Program-made: the position numbers and the translations under genes
Shown here: positions 1 through 7,404 of the stretch, one piece after another
Numbering within the stretch: the first letter of the stretch is position 1
Layout: each line of letters starts with the position of its first letter
The notes under the pieces: model-generated
Told to the model about the DNA's origin: nothing
The model's database searches: none
What the model saw: the letters and a program-made list of their open reading frames with translations, nothing else
Assembly (NCBI GenBank): GCA_023228885.1
Contig: JALOAJ010000033.1
Span: forward strand, 1 to 25,048
Reading direction: 5' to 3'
Length of the DNA stretch: 25,048 bases
Source: Bacillota bacterium
Lineage (GTDB): Bacteria; Bacillota; Clostridia; Monoglobales; Firm-18

Positions 1-53
1 CTCTCATTTTTACACCTTCTTCAACTTTTTGTTGAAAAAAAGTGTATCATATT

Positions 54-611
54 TTACTTTTTACTAAAAGCCCTTTTTGTACATTTTTTTACCACCACTT
101 TTGTACATTTTATCACCGCCACTGACACTATGTTAGTTCCCGCCTCGGGGTATATGTCCGTCAACACCCTCTTGTATCCGTTTGCTTGCGCATGTATCAA
201 AGGAGCCCCCGCGGCAAGCGAAGCGGAGGGTGTAAGTACAATCGGCAACGGCTGATATTCAATTTTTATCATCGCTAACGCTTGCTCTGCCGTTACCTCA
301 TCTTTGGCAACCGCAATGGCTATCGGTTCGCCGGCATACCGCACGATATCTTGCGCAAGCGCAGGTCTGTCTTGAAGCAGCGGCCCGAATAAAACATTGC
401 AATGCTTGCCTGTCAAAATCGCTTTAACGCCGTTTAACGACTCAGCTTCGCAAGTGTCCATCTTTAAAATTCGGGCATGCGCATGGGCGCTTGTGAGCAG
501 GCGAGCGCATAAAAAGCCGGCATGTGAAAGGTCATCGGTATATTTTGCTTTACCTGTAACCTTATCCCATGCGTCTTTTCGCCTGATACTTTTACCTATT
601 GCAGTGTTCAT
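54..611 (-). pseudogene. Truncated xanthine dehydrogenase-type molybdopterin-binding subunit (N-terminal remnant)
   Basis: The N-terminal part matches the aldehyde oxidase/xanthine dehydrogenase large subunit: IGKSIRRKDAWDKVTGKAKY, then an a/b-hammerhead region with SAHAHARI, DRPALAQD and VRYAGEPIAIAVA. Intact relatives have roughly 750 residues; this frame stops after about 185, just after GTNIVS, where the Moco-binding domains should begin. The last 20 or so residues are unlike the family, are Lys/Cys-rich, and come from a short imperfect tandem duplication (the block with TGTACA repeats). I start it at ATG 611 because AAGGGG lies 11 bases upstream; a TTG at 662 would add 17 residues without a clear ribosome binding site. 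No partner FAD or 2Fe-2S subunit gene is visible. Family assignment is firm. That it is a broken gene rather than an artefact of the window or contig edge is inference. Confidence 0.7.
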
Positions 612-728
612 ACGGCGAACAACCCCTTCGTTAAAAATGCTTACAGCTTTATCGGCCGCCAATCTTAAGCTGTTTTATTGCGGCATTATTTATTATCCAT
701 TTTATTTTTAAAATTATACAAAAATGGA

Positions 729-762
729 TATAATGAGGGTGTCAGGTAAAATTAAAGGAGGC
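729..762 (+). promoter_or_regulatory. -10 element and ribosome binding site of the ferritin-like gene
   Basis: TATAAT at 729-734 is followed by AAAGGAGG at 755-762, five bases before ATG 768. No good -35 hexamer lies 17 bases upstream, so the promoter is tentative; the ribosome binding site is strong. Confidence 0.4.
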
Positions 763-767
763 AAAAA

Positions 768-2018
768 ATGAATCCGTTTGAAGAAAAGCCGATACCAATC
801 AACGATGGGATTGACGATTGGGCATCCATTTACCCTGTTTCGTATTCCAAACAAAGAATTGACCCATATACAAAATTGCGTATCATACTAAGTAATTGCG
901 TTGAGGTTGGGGAGATTTTGTTTAAAAACATCTTCCTTTGCAACTGCACAAACAATGACTTGCGGCGAGAAGTTTCTCTTTTGCGCCGAATAGAACAGCA
1001 ACAGCAAAAGCATATAAACTGGTTAAAACCTATTGACGAAACCACGCTTGAAACAACAATCGGTTATGAGCATTTGGAAGTAGCCCTAACGGCTTGTCTT
1101 GCCCAAAACGAGCCGGACGGGTATGTAAAACAGGTGTTTGAATTTTCTTTGATAGAGGATTTAGACCATCTTTACCGATTTTCCAATTTACTGGATTTAG
1201 ATTCGCAAATCCCGGCGCAGCAGCTTGTCCAAAGCTATGTTGACATCACCCCCGGGCGGCCTGCCATAGCGCAGCACCGTTTTCCGTTCGATTCAGTGCG
1301 GCATTCGGTTGATTTTACAAAGGCGGATATTGCAACAAAGCTAAACATATTGATTGCAGCTTCATGTCAGCAGCAGACGGAAAATTATTATATGAATGTC
1401 GGTAATTCATATTATAACGATTTGGGGCGTCGGTTGTATTTGGAAATTGCAATGATAGAGGGAGACCATGCCGGGCAATACCGCTCATTGATTGACCCAA
1501 ATTGCACATGGCTTGAAAAATTGTTGTTGCATGAATACATGGAGTGTTACCTTTACCACTCTTTTTACAATGACGAGCCGGACAAAGCCATACGAGAAGT
1601 TTGGGGAAGGCTTTTTCAGCAGGAACTTTCACATTTGCAAAAGGCTGTCGGTCTGCTTATGCAATATGAAAATAAAAGCTTTGAACAGGTGATTCCGAAT
1701 GCCGTATTTCCAAAGCTGATAAAATTTGACGATACGCGTAATTATGTGCGTACCGTGCTCAAAGAGCAGGTTTTACTTACCGCCGACCGTGAACGGTACG
1801 CACCGATTGACACCCTGCCTGACGACCATGACTACTTTTTTTATCAAGACCGTGTAAACCATGATATAAAAACTGTTGCAAGCCATAATGTTGTCACCTC
1901 GCATATGCAAAAGTATAACATTGATTATCGGGCGGAAGAAAAGACAAACCCTGTTGATGCTTTTGCCGACAGAACGGCAGACAACACGCAAATTGCGCGC
2001 AGCCCAAATAAAACTTAA
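768..2018 (+). CDS. Unrecognised protein with ferritin-like (di-metal carboxylate) motifs
   Basis: This 416-residue protein has no signal peptide or membrane segment. I do not recognise the family by name. It is helix-rich and carries Glu/His motifs of the kind that bind two metals in ferritin-like four-helix bundles: EHLE at 101-104, ExxxH at 130-134, ExxH at 231-234 (EGDH), HExxE at 255-259 and ExxH at 286-289 (ELSH). The two ExxH motifs in separate predicted helices are the strongest hint. The last 80 or so residues look polar and poorly ordered. ATG 768 has a perfect AAAGGAGG ribosome binding site. The gene stands alone, divergent from the molybdenum hydroxylase remnant and convergent with the membrane protein gene 14 bases downstream. 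A redox or oxygen/peroxide-handling role would fit the motifs but is inference. Confidence 0.6.
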   Translation: MNPFEEKPIPINDGIDDWASIYPVSYSKQRIDPYTKLRIILSNCVEVGEILFKNIFLCNCTNNDLRREVSLLRRIEQQQQKHINWLKPIDETTLETTIGYEHLEVALTACLAQNEPDGYVKQVFEFSLIEDLDHLYRFSNLLDLDSQIPAQQLVQSYVDITPGRPAIAQHRFPFDSVRHSVDFTKADIATKLNILIAASCQQQTENYYMNVGNSYYNDLGRRLYLEIAMIEGDHAGQYRSLIDPNCTWLEKLLLHEYMECYLYHSFYNDEPDKAIREVWGRLFQQELSHLQKAVGLLMQYENKSFEQVIPNAVFPKLIKFDDTRNYVRTVLKEQVLLTADRERYAPIDTLPDDHDYFFYQDRVNHDIKTVASHNVVTSHMQKYNIDYRAEEKTNPVDAFADRTADNTQIARSPNKT

Positions 2019-2036
2019 GCTTTATGAAGCTTTTAT
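2017..2036. terminator. Short hairpin between convergent genes
   Basis: AAGCTT at 2017-2022 and 2027-2032 form a 6-bp stem with a TATG loop, followed by TTTATT on the + strand. It overlaps the stop codon of the upstream gene and lies at the end of both convergent genes. The stem is weak, so a bidirectional terminator is only a possibility. Confidence 0.3.
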
Positions 2037-2743
2037 TGCAACGCCAATGTAAAAACAATGTACAAGCAAAGCGTCAATACGGCTAATGCGCTTTTGAAAG
2101 CAAAAACCTTTCGCGACGAAAATTTTGTAAGCAAGCTTGAAAGCTTTTTTTCCGCATTTTTAACGGGCTTTAAAATAGGGCTTGCATATTGGTACGCAGC
2201 AAACAAAATAAGTGATGTTGCAAAGTTTTCAACAACGAAAAACTTAACAAACTTATCTGCATTGCTTATAACGGAAATATCCCTCATCCAGCTTGGGACG
2301 AGCAAAAGGATGTATAAAATATACATCAACCGCCAAAATGTGTTCATTGCCAAAACGACAACTGTTTTTGCCGCAATGTGGTTGCGTTTTCCATTGAAAA
2401 AGCGTTTTGTCAAATGTATAACAAGCCCGATTGCAAGCGCCTCGAACACTATTGAAATTGCCGGGTTAATCACCTTATCAATTCTTATCGGAGAAAGCAA
2501 ATTAAGCATTTTTACCGATGCGCAAAGCAGCCCCGCCAAAAACACGGCAGAGGGGCTTTTTGTTTTTCGATACACATTGGCAAGAAAAAAACAAGCGGCG
2601 GGGTACCAAATCAACCAACCGTAGCCGAACGAAACAGCATGCAAAGCATAGCCGACGGTTGCCTCAAAAACCCCCCATATCGCACCCCAAAAAACAATAT
2701 TTATTACGGCAGATAACAGCTTGCTTTTGTTTTCTGTTTTCAA
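2033..2743 (-). CDS. Multi-pass membrane protein of unknown function
   Basis: This protein of about 236 residues has five or six hydrophobic stretches: an N-terminal segment with FWGAIWGVFEATVGYALH, then WLIWYPAACFFLANV, AVFLAGLLCASVKMLNLL, IVFEALAIGLVIHL, a segment around FWRLMYILYILLLV, and C-terminal segments ending in VLTLCLYIVFTLAL. Gly/Glu/His within the first membrane segment is unusual for a simple anchor. I cannot name the family; S-component-like transporters and small integral membrane enzymes remain possible. GGGGG at 2753-2757 touches the TTG at 2752 but sits nine bases before the TTG at 2743, so I prefer 2743. The gene is convergent with the ferritin-like gene and divergent from the small-protein unit, sharing with the latter a region with mirrored -10 elements. 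Confidence 0.6.
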   Translation of the reverse strand: MKTENKSKLLSAVINIVFWGAIWGVFEATVGYALHAVSFGYGWLIWYPAACFFLANVYRKTKSPSAVFLAGLLCASVKMLNLLSPIRIDKVINPAISIVFEALAIGLVIHLTKRFFNGKRNHIAAKTVVVLAMNTFWRLMYILYILLLVPSWMRDISVISNADKFVKFFVVENFATSLILFAAYQYASPILKPVKNAEKKLSSLLTKFSSRKVFAFKSALAVLTLCLYIVFTLALQ

Positions 2744-2775
2744 GTTTATCAACCCCCAACATATTCGTTATTTAA

Positions 2776-2850
2776 ATTATATGCGGCGGCTTTAGGCATA
2801 ATGATTAAAGCGATAACTTGCGAACCCTTTTGACTTTGACCGCATATAAT
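2776..2850. promoter_or_regulatory. 11-bp inverted repeat placing mirrored -10 elements on both strands
   Basis: ATTATATGCGG (2776-2786) and CCGCATATAAT (2840-2850) are exact reverse complements. Each arm carries CATATAAT reading outward, toward the membrane protein gene on one side and the small-protein gene on the other. Neither side has a consensus -35. The CATANNNT form resembles -10 boxes of sporulation sigma factors of the SigE/SigK type, which is only a resemblance. The arms could also act as an operator. Confidence 0.35.
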
Positions 2851-2857
2851 AATAGTG

Positions 2858-2966
2858 ACATGAAAAGCTGCGCATTTTTGCGTTGCTTTTATGTGTTTGG
2901 CAAAGGGAGAGCCAAACTATTTAACATCCTTTAAAGGAAAAAATATTGGCGCCGGCTGCACCGGCG
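2858..2966 (+). promoter_or_regulatory. Folded mRNA leader of the 76-residue protein gene
   Basis: Three hairpins follow the -10 element. The first, 2858-2894, pairs ACAT, AAAAGC and CGCA with TGCG, GCTTTT and ATGT. The second pairs GTTTGGC (2895-2901) with GCCAAAC (2911-2917). The third pairs CGCCGG (2950-2955) with CCGGCG (2961-2966) and sits just before the ribosome binding site. A 12-base palindrome, TCCTTTAAAGGA, lies at 2928-2939. No known riboswitch consensus was recognised. Confidence 0.4.
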
Positions 2967-2981
2967 GATAGGAGAATAGTT

Positions 2982-3212
2982 ATGGAAACATGGCTCACAA
3001 GCCTAAGAACCAACACACCGCAAGAGGGTTTTGAACTTGCAATAGTGCTCTCGCAAAAAGGTGTTGAATATACGCAGCCATCGGAACAAGTGCGAAATAG
3101 GTTGCGCCCCGTTTACTCAACAAATGCAGATAGTCTTATTGCCGCTTCCCAGGTTGTTGCAACAAACTTTACAACGGTTGCGGCCGCTAATAATTATTGG
3201 AATCAGCGATAA
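2982..3212 (+). CDS. Small protein of unknown function (76 residues)
   Basis: The small soluble protein begins METWLTSLRTNTPQEGFELA and ends in NNYWNQR. It has no membrane segment, signal peptide, cysteine pair or recognisable domain; the C-terminal half is rich in Ala, Val, Thr and Asn. ATG 2982 has GATAGGAG seven bases upstream. A TTG at 2946 with AAAGGA upstream would add a 12-residue Pro/Ala-rich extension translated from the third leader hairpin, which is less likely. A clear ribosome binding site, a -10 element upstream and a perfect terminator straight after the stop support a real single-gene transcription unit. Function is unknown. Confidence 0.55.
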   Translation: METWLTSLRTNTPQEGFELAIVLSQKGVEYTQPSEQVRNRLRPVYSTNADSLIAASQVVATNFTTVAAANNYWNQR

Positions 3213-3221
3213 CTCCTTTGC

Positions 3222-3258
3222 AAAACGGCTTGCCCATTTTACGGCAGGCCGTTTTTTT
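3222..3258 (+). terminator. Rho-independent terminator of the small-protein gene
   Basis: AACGGCTTGCC (3224-3234) pairs over 11 bp with GGCAGGCCGTT (3243-3253) and is followed by a run of seven T at 3252-3258. It begins ten bases after the stop codon. Confidence 0.9.
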
Positions 3259-3260
3259 AA

Positions 3261-3288
3261 TTGACAATTTTGTTTAAAATGCTATAAT
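3261..3288 (+). promoter_or_regulatory. Promoter of the kinase/ECF transporter unit
   Basis: Consensus TTGACA (3261-3266) and TATAAT (3283-3288) are separated by 16 bases, directly after the preceding terminator. Confidence 0.85.
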
Positions 3289-3341
3289 TATTCATAAATA
3301 GGCAATATTATATCAACGGCATTTTAACAGAGGGGGGTTTA

Positions 3342-3905
3342 ATGCAACATCATTGTAAAAAAGTTATAGACGGTTTAAAGTTAAAATACCAAAGCTTCAA
3401 ATGGACGAACAAAAGCAGCGGCAAGGATGCCGTTACATATCTTCTAACAGATAAAGACGAACGAATGTATGTAAAAGTATCAAGCGGCAACCTTATTAAA
3501 AATCAAGTTGATATGCTGCTCTATTTGGAGGGCAGGCTGCCCGTTCCTAAGGTAATTGAATACGATGTTGGCTGCGAATATGGTTATGTTATAATGTCTG
3601 AAATTAAGGGCGTTAACTTCAAGGAGTATCTGTCTTGCATAACGCCAAAAAGGGCGGTTGAAATTTATGCGGACGCTTACGGCATTATAAGCGAAAGCGG
3701 TATAACGCACGGCGATTTTTGCCCGCTTAATATTATAATCGGCGAGGGTGAAAAAATTGCGGGGTTCGTTGATTTTGAAAAAGGCGCAAAGTGCAAGTCG
3801 GGCAGGGATTTGGACGAATCGGTTTTTATCATAAATCGGCATTATGGAAAGCAATATGTTAAATATTTTTTTCAATTAATAGGAGGAAATCAACATGAAA
3901 TATAG
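3342..3905 (+). CDS. APH-like / Bud32-like small-molecule kinase
   Basis: This compact 187-residue protein has the core of the aminoglycoside phosphotransferase/choline-kinase fold. It shows an N-lobe Lys in MYVKVSSG, a hinge-like stretch VIMSEIKG, the catalytic loop HGDFCPLNIII (Asp base and Mg-binding Asn) and a DFG-equivalent GFVDFEKGAKC with the metal-binding Asp, then RDLDESVFI. It is shorter than typical APH enzymes (about 250-265 residues) and close to Bud32-sized kinases, mainly because the C-lobe is reduced. Its last 11 bases overlap the ECF S-component gene, so the two are probably translationally coupled. Family knowledge (ThiK and choline kinase belong to this fold) suggests it phosphorylates the nutrient brought in by the transporter; the substrate is not identifiable. 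ATG 3342 follows an AGGGGGG ribosome binding site. Confidence 0.75.
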   Translation: MQHHCKKVIDGLKLKYQSFKWTNKSSGKDAVTYLLTDKDERMYVKVSSGNLIKNQVDMLLYLEGRLPVPKVIEYDVGCEYGYVIMSEIKGVNFKEYLSCITPKRAVEIYADAYGIISESGITHGDFCPLNIIIGEGEKIAGFVDFEKGAKCKSGRDLDESVFIINRHYGKQYVKYFFQLIGGNQHEI

Positions 3906-4434
3906 AAATTTAATTATTACAGGCATGCTTCTTGCTTTGGGGGTTATACTTTCAAGAATAGTGCATTTGATACCGTTGCCGCTGCCTGCGTATGCATTCT
4001 CGCCATTGCATTTGCCGGTCTTTATTTGCGCAGCGATATGCGGGTGGAAGTATGGGCTTGCTTGCGGCGTTCTGCTTCCGTTTTTATCTTACTTTGTTTC
4101 GGGAAAACCGCTTCTTTACCCCTCCGCAATTGCAATGGCTGCCGAAATGGCGGCATACGCCTTGGTTACAGCGGCTATAATAGACATAAAAATATTTAAA
4201 ATTGACATAACGGTAAAAACATTTATTGCGGTGTTGATTGCGCAAATTGCAGGCAGAATTATAGGCGGCGCTGTTACGGCTGCTTTGTTGGGCGCGAAGG
4301 GCGAAACATATTTGTTTAAAACTTTTGTTGTTTCATACTTTTTGAACACACTCCCCGCCATCATATTGCAGCTTGTTATAATCCCGCCAATTGCTAAGTC
4401 GGTAGATTATTTTAGGTTAAAAGGCGCTGCCTAA
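3895..4434 (+). CDS. ECF-type transporter substrate-binding S component
   Basis: This 179-residue hydrophobic protein has about six membrane segments and the layout of energy-coupling-factor S components. LLALGVILSRIVH occurs in the first helix, then SPLHLPVFICAAICGWKYGL, LLPFLSYFVSGKPLLYPSA and AAEMAAYALVTAAI, a pattern common to S subunits of the vitamin-uptake group. S components bind the substrate and use a shared EcfA/A'/T energising module, which is not encoded here. AGGAGG at 3881-3886 serves ATG 3895, which lies inside the end of the kinase gene. The vitamin or precursor carried cannot be told from sequence. The kinase partner suggests a substrate trapped by phosphorylation, such as a thiamine- or pyridoxine-like alcohol. 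The gene is convergent with the AraC regulator gene 17 bases away. Confidence 0.82.
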   Translation: MKYRNLIITGMLLALGVILSRIVHLIPLPLPAYAFSPLHLPVFICAAICGWKYGLACGVLLPFLSYFVSGKPLLYPSAIAMAAEMAAYALVTAAIIDIKIFKIDITVKTFIAVLIAQIAGRIIGGAVTAALLGAKGETYLFKTFVVSYFLNTLPAIILQLVIIPPIAKSVDYFRLKGAA

Positions 4435-4451
4435 TAATTTAGCGGCGCGGC

Positions 4452-5291
4452 TTATTCTTTGTTTTTAGCGGTTTCGCTTGGGGTTTTCCCCGTGATGGAT
4501 TTATAAGCCCTGTAAAAGTTTGAATAGTCGTTAAAACCGCTTGCAAAGCAGGCTTGCGTAGGCAGCTGACCTTCCAAAATTAAACGGTCCGCCAGCATCA
4601 CCCTTTTATAAGTAATATACTTATTTATTGAAAAGCCGGTAGCTTTTTTAAAGATGTTGCAAAGGTGATACTTCGTTATAAAAAATTTGTCTGATATAAT
4701 ATTTAAAGAAAGCGGCTCGCTGATGTGCGCATTTATAAACTCCAAAATTTCCGCCATTTTATTGTTGCTTGGCGGATTGCTGGGCAGGCGGTCAAAGGCG
4801 GTTAGGTTGTTGATAATATAAAGCATTTGAAAAATAATGCATTTGGCAACCAACTCGTTTTCCGCCCCTCCCTCAGAACAATGAAGGGCAAGCTTTTTGA
4901 ACAAATCAAAAATTCCGCTTTCTTTAACTTTGCCCGCATCGATGTTGTTGCCTTGACCGAGCTTGCGGAACTTAAAGGCGCGAAAACAATCTATACCGTG
5001 CGAAATAAACGGAACGGTGAATTTTTTATCGATTTTTAAGACCATGCGTTCATACGGCTCTTGCTCTGATATAACAAGGTTGTGAATTTCGCTGGGGCTC
5101 ATTATCAATATCGAGTTGGAAGCCAAGGGATATCGGCTGCCTTCAATGTTATATTCTCCCCTGCCTTTGATAAAAAGGTAAATTTCATAAGTCTTTTCAT
5201 AATGCAGCTGAAAATCCTTTTGCATCGGGTTTTCGTCAATTGTATGATGAAAGTAGAAAGAGCCGTCATCGGCTGTATAAACCAGATTCAT
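4452..5291 (-). CDS. AraC/XylS-family transcriptional regulator
   Basis: This protein of about 279 residues has two domains. The N-terminal half is a cupin-type sensor: HYEKTYEIYLFIKGRGEYNI, a conserved Gly/His core and SEIHNLVI. The last 100 residues hold two helix-turn-helix motifs, beginning MAEILEFINAHISEPLSL, with KYHLCNIFKKATGFSINKYI in the first and ACFASGFNDYSNFYRAYKSI plus TGKTPSE in the second. Such regulators bind a small molecule, often a sugar or derivative, and activate adjacent operons. It is divergent from the HAD/PfkB/gnd/larA-like cluster, the most likely target, and convergent with the ECF gene. I chose ATG 5291 because AAGAG lies ten bases upstream; the GTG at 5300 touches that sequence. 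The ligand is unknown. Confidence 0.88.
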   Translation of the reverse strand: MNLVYTADDGSFYFHHTIDENPMQKDFQLHYEKTYEIYLFIKGRGEYNIEGSRYPLASNSILIMSPSEIHNLVISEQEPYERMVLKIDKKFTVPFISHGIDCFRAFKFRKLGQGNNIDAGKVKESGIFDLFKKLALHCSEGGAENELVAKCIIFQMLYIINNLTAFDRLPSNPPSNNKMAEILEFINAHISEPLSLNIISDKFFITKYHLCNIFKKATGFSINKYITYKRVMLADRLILEGQLPTQACFASGFNDYSNFYRAYKSITGKTPSETAKNKE

Positions 5292-5387
5292 TGTTTTCAC
5301 ACTCTTTTCGAATTTTTATCAATTTAACACCAAATGACTTATAATTATAATACCACAACTTTTGCAATGTTTCAAGCAAAAACAGCA

Positions 5388-5416
5388 TTGAGTATTGGTA
5401 AAATTAATGCTATATT
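5388..5416 (+). promoter_or_regulatory. Probable promoter of the HAD/PfkB operon
   Basis: TTGAGT (5388-5393) and TATATT (5411-5416) are spaced by exactly 17 bases, about 55 bases before the start codon. Two or three mismatches to consensus suit a promoter that needs an activator, such as the divergent AraC-type protein. Confidence 0.5.
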
Positions 5417-5470
5417 AAAATAGGGAAAAGTATTATTATCGCCATTTGCATGGTAAAATGGAGGGATATT

Positions 5471-6274
5471 TTGAAATATAAGCTTATTGCGGTTGATGTT
5501 GACGGCACATTGTTAAACAGCAAATCCGAACTTAGCGAGGATACGGAAAAAGCAATAAAAAATGCGGTTGATGCGGGCGCTTTTTTCATCGTTTCAACCG
5601 GCAGACCTGCGGCGGGTATAAAGCGTTTTAGCAAGGTTGCAGGCGTTGATATGCCGTTTATATTGTTTAACGGCGCCGTTGTAATGATGAGTATGTCCCA
5701 AAAGGTTTTGTATCGTCAAGGGCTTGACATTTCGGTTGCCGAAGAAATTGTTGCCGCAGGGAAACAGCGTAACACCACCATTGCGATATGGACAGAAAAG
5801 AATTTGTGCGCTTTTTCGTTAAATGACAGAATTAAAAGTTACAAAAGTATATCCGGCATTGAGCCTTTAATTATAGAAAAGGTTAGCGATTTAAAAAATG
5901 AAACGATTATAAAGGTTTTGTGGTATGATGAGGTTGACAAAATATCGGAATATCAAACCGAAATGCAAGACTGGTTTGGGGAAAAAGCCAATTGCCATAT
6001 ATCACGACCGTACTTTCTTGAATTTGTTGATTTGAAAGCCTCAAAGGCAATAGCTTTAGAAAAAATCGGTGAATGGTTTGATATAGAGCGCAAAGAAATG
6101 ATTGCGATAGGAGACGGATATAACGACATTTCAATGATAGAATACGCCGGTTTGGGCGTTGCAATGGGCAATGCGCCGGACGGAGTTAAATCGGTTGCCG
6201 ATATTGTTGCGCCGACAAACGACAATGACGGGGTTGCAAAAATAATAAACAAATATATTTTAAACAAATTTTAA
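5471..6274 (+). CDS. Cof-type HAD-superfamily phosphatase
   Basis: This is a 267-residue member of the HAD IIB (Cof) family, cytosolic Mg-dependent phosphatases that act on sugar phosphates, FMN or PLP. All motifs are present. Motif I is DVDGTLLNS with the nucleophile and acid Asp, motif II is the Thr in VSTGRPAA, motif III is the Lys in LKASKAIALEKI, and motif IV is GDGYNDISMIEYAGLGVAMGNA. The C2-type cap lies between motifs II and III. Length is normal. I chose TTG 5471 because GGAGGG at 5460-5465 is five bases upstream; ATG 5450 lies upstream of that ribosome binding site and would add an atypical MVKWRDI. The PfkB kinase gene starts 18 bases after its stop, so they form an operon. The substrate is not set by sequence; a sugar-acid phosphate would fit the context. 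Confidence 0.88.
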   Translation: MKYKLIAVDVDGTLLNSKSELSEDTEKAIKNAVDAGAFFIVSTGRPAAGIKRFSKVAGVDMPFILFNGAVVMMSMSQKVLYRQGLDISVAEEIVAAGKQRNTTIAIWTEKNLCAFSLNDRIKSYKSISGIEPLIIEKVSDLKNETIIKVLWYDEVDKISEYQTEMQDWFGEKANCHISRPYFLEFVDLKASKAIALEKIGEWFDIERKEMIAIGDGYNDISMIEYAGLGVAMGNAPDGVKSVADIVAPTNDNDGVAKIINKYILNKF

Positions 6275-6292
6275 GCGAAAGGGAGATAATTA

Positions 6293-7372
6293 ATGAAAAT
6301 CAAATTAAGAGAAGATGCAAAATATGCTTTGATTGTTCCTTCCAGCATGGGCGTGCGCATTACGCCGGTAAACGGTCAACCCGTTTATAACAGCAATATG
6401 TTTATGATGCACGCAACCAGCGCCGAAACAAATGTTGCAACAATAGCTTCAAGCCTTGGATTGCCTGCAAAGGTGCTTACTACATTTGTAAAGGATTCCG
6501 GCATTGCCGATTTTATTAAGCGTGATTTAAGAGCCCGAAACATTGATTATGAGGGTGTTGAGCGGGAACAGGGCGACCCATGGGGGTTTCGGCATCAGTT
6601 TAATGTTGCGGACAGCGGCTATGGCGCGCGCGGTCCACGCGTTTTAAACGACAGGGCGGGCGAAGTGGGGCGTGAACTTAGCATAGACGATTTTGACTTA
6701 GACCGAATATTCGGTGATGAGGGCGCTCAAATTTTGCATATGTCCGGGCTGATAGCCGCTCTTTCGCCTCAAACAAGCAAGTTTTGTCTTGCGCTTGCCG
6801 AAAAGGCAAAGCAATATGGAACTGTTGTTTCGTTTGATTTGAACTATCGCGAATCTTTTTGGAAAGGCAGAAAAGAAGAATTAGCGGCGGCGTTTGATAA
6901 AATTGCATCGGTTGCCGATGTTTTGATTGGAAACGAGGAAGATTATCAACTGTGCTTGGGCGTTAAAGGACCGGAGGCGGGCGGTAAGGATTTGGCTGCG
7001 CAAATAAACAGCTTTAAAGGCATGATAAATAACGTTAAGGCAAAATACCCGAACATTAAATTTTTCGGAACAACCCTAAGACAGGTTATATCGGTAAATG
7101 AGCATCTTTGGGGCAGCATAATTTTAAACGGCGATGAATGGAACGTTATAGAGCCGAGCGAAATCCATGTTCTTGACCGAATTGGCGGCGGAGACGGCTT
7201 TGTGGGCGGTTTGTTATATTCCATCTTAAAAGGCTTTGAAACGGAAAAATGCAATCGGTTTGCATGGGCAACCGGGGCTATGGCAACCACCTTTTTGACC
7301 GATTATGCAACGGTTGCGGACGAGGAGCAGGTTTGGAGCATTGCAAAAGGCAACGCAAGGGTAAAAAGATAG
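6293..7372 (+). CDS. PfkB-family sugar kinase, 2-keto-3-deoxygluconate kinase-like
   Basis: This 359-residue ribokinase-family enzyme transfers phosphate from ATP to a sugar or sugar acid. The C-terminal PfkB signature is DRIGGGDGFVGGLLYS, with the catalytic base at Asp301 and the anion hole at GGGD (usually GAGD). Earlier features are VSFDLNYRESFWKG, the ADVLIGNEEDY segment and an N-terminal ATSAETNVATIASSLG substrate-lid region. The DLNYR...W pattern and GGGD variant are typical of 2-keto-3-deoxygluconate kinases and close relatives, so KDG kinase is my best guess. It follows the HAD gene in one operon and has a good ribosome binding site (AAAGGGAG). gnd and the larA-like gene downstream support a sugar-acid pathway. 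A different hexonate or keto-acid substrate is possible. Confidence 0.8.
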   Translation: MKIKLREDAKYALIVPSSMGVRITPVNGQPVYNSNMFMMHATSAETNVATIASSLGLPAKVLTTFVKDSGIADFIKRDLRARNIDYEGVEREQGDPWGFRHQFNVADSGYGARGPRVLNDRAGEVGRELSIDDFDLDRIFGDEGAQILHMSGLIAALSPQTSKFCLALAEKAKQYGTVVSFDLNYRESFWKGRKEELAAAFDKIASVADVLIGNEEDYQLCLGVKGPEAGGKDLAAQINSFKGMINNVKAKYPNIKFFGTTLRQVISVNEHLWGSIILNGDEWNVIEPSEIHVLDRIGGGDGFVGGLLYSILKGFETEKCNRFAWATGAMATTFLTDYATVADEEQVWSIAKGNARVKR

Positions 7373-7404
7373 TTATGTATAAATCCTAAAAGGAGAGTGC
7401 GGTT

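Noticed and set aside
2058..2624. Long + strand open frame inside the membrane-protein gene
   Set aside because: It is antisense to a frame with clear membrane segments, lacks a ribosome binding site and has no recognisable features; it is a shadow.
2946..2981. TTG start extending the small protein by 12 residues
   Set aside because: The extension would be translated through a GC-rich hairpin and is Pro/Ala-rich; ATG 2982 has a better-placed ribosome binding site.
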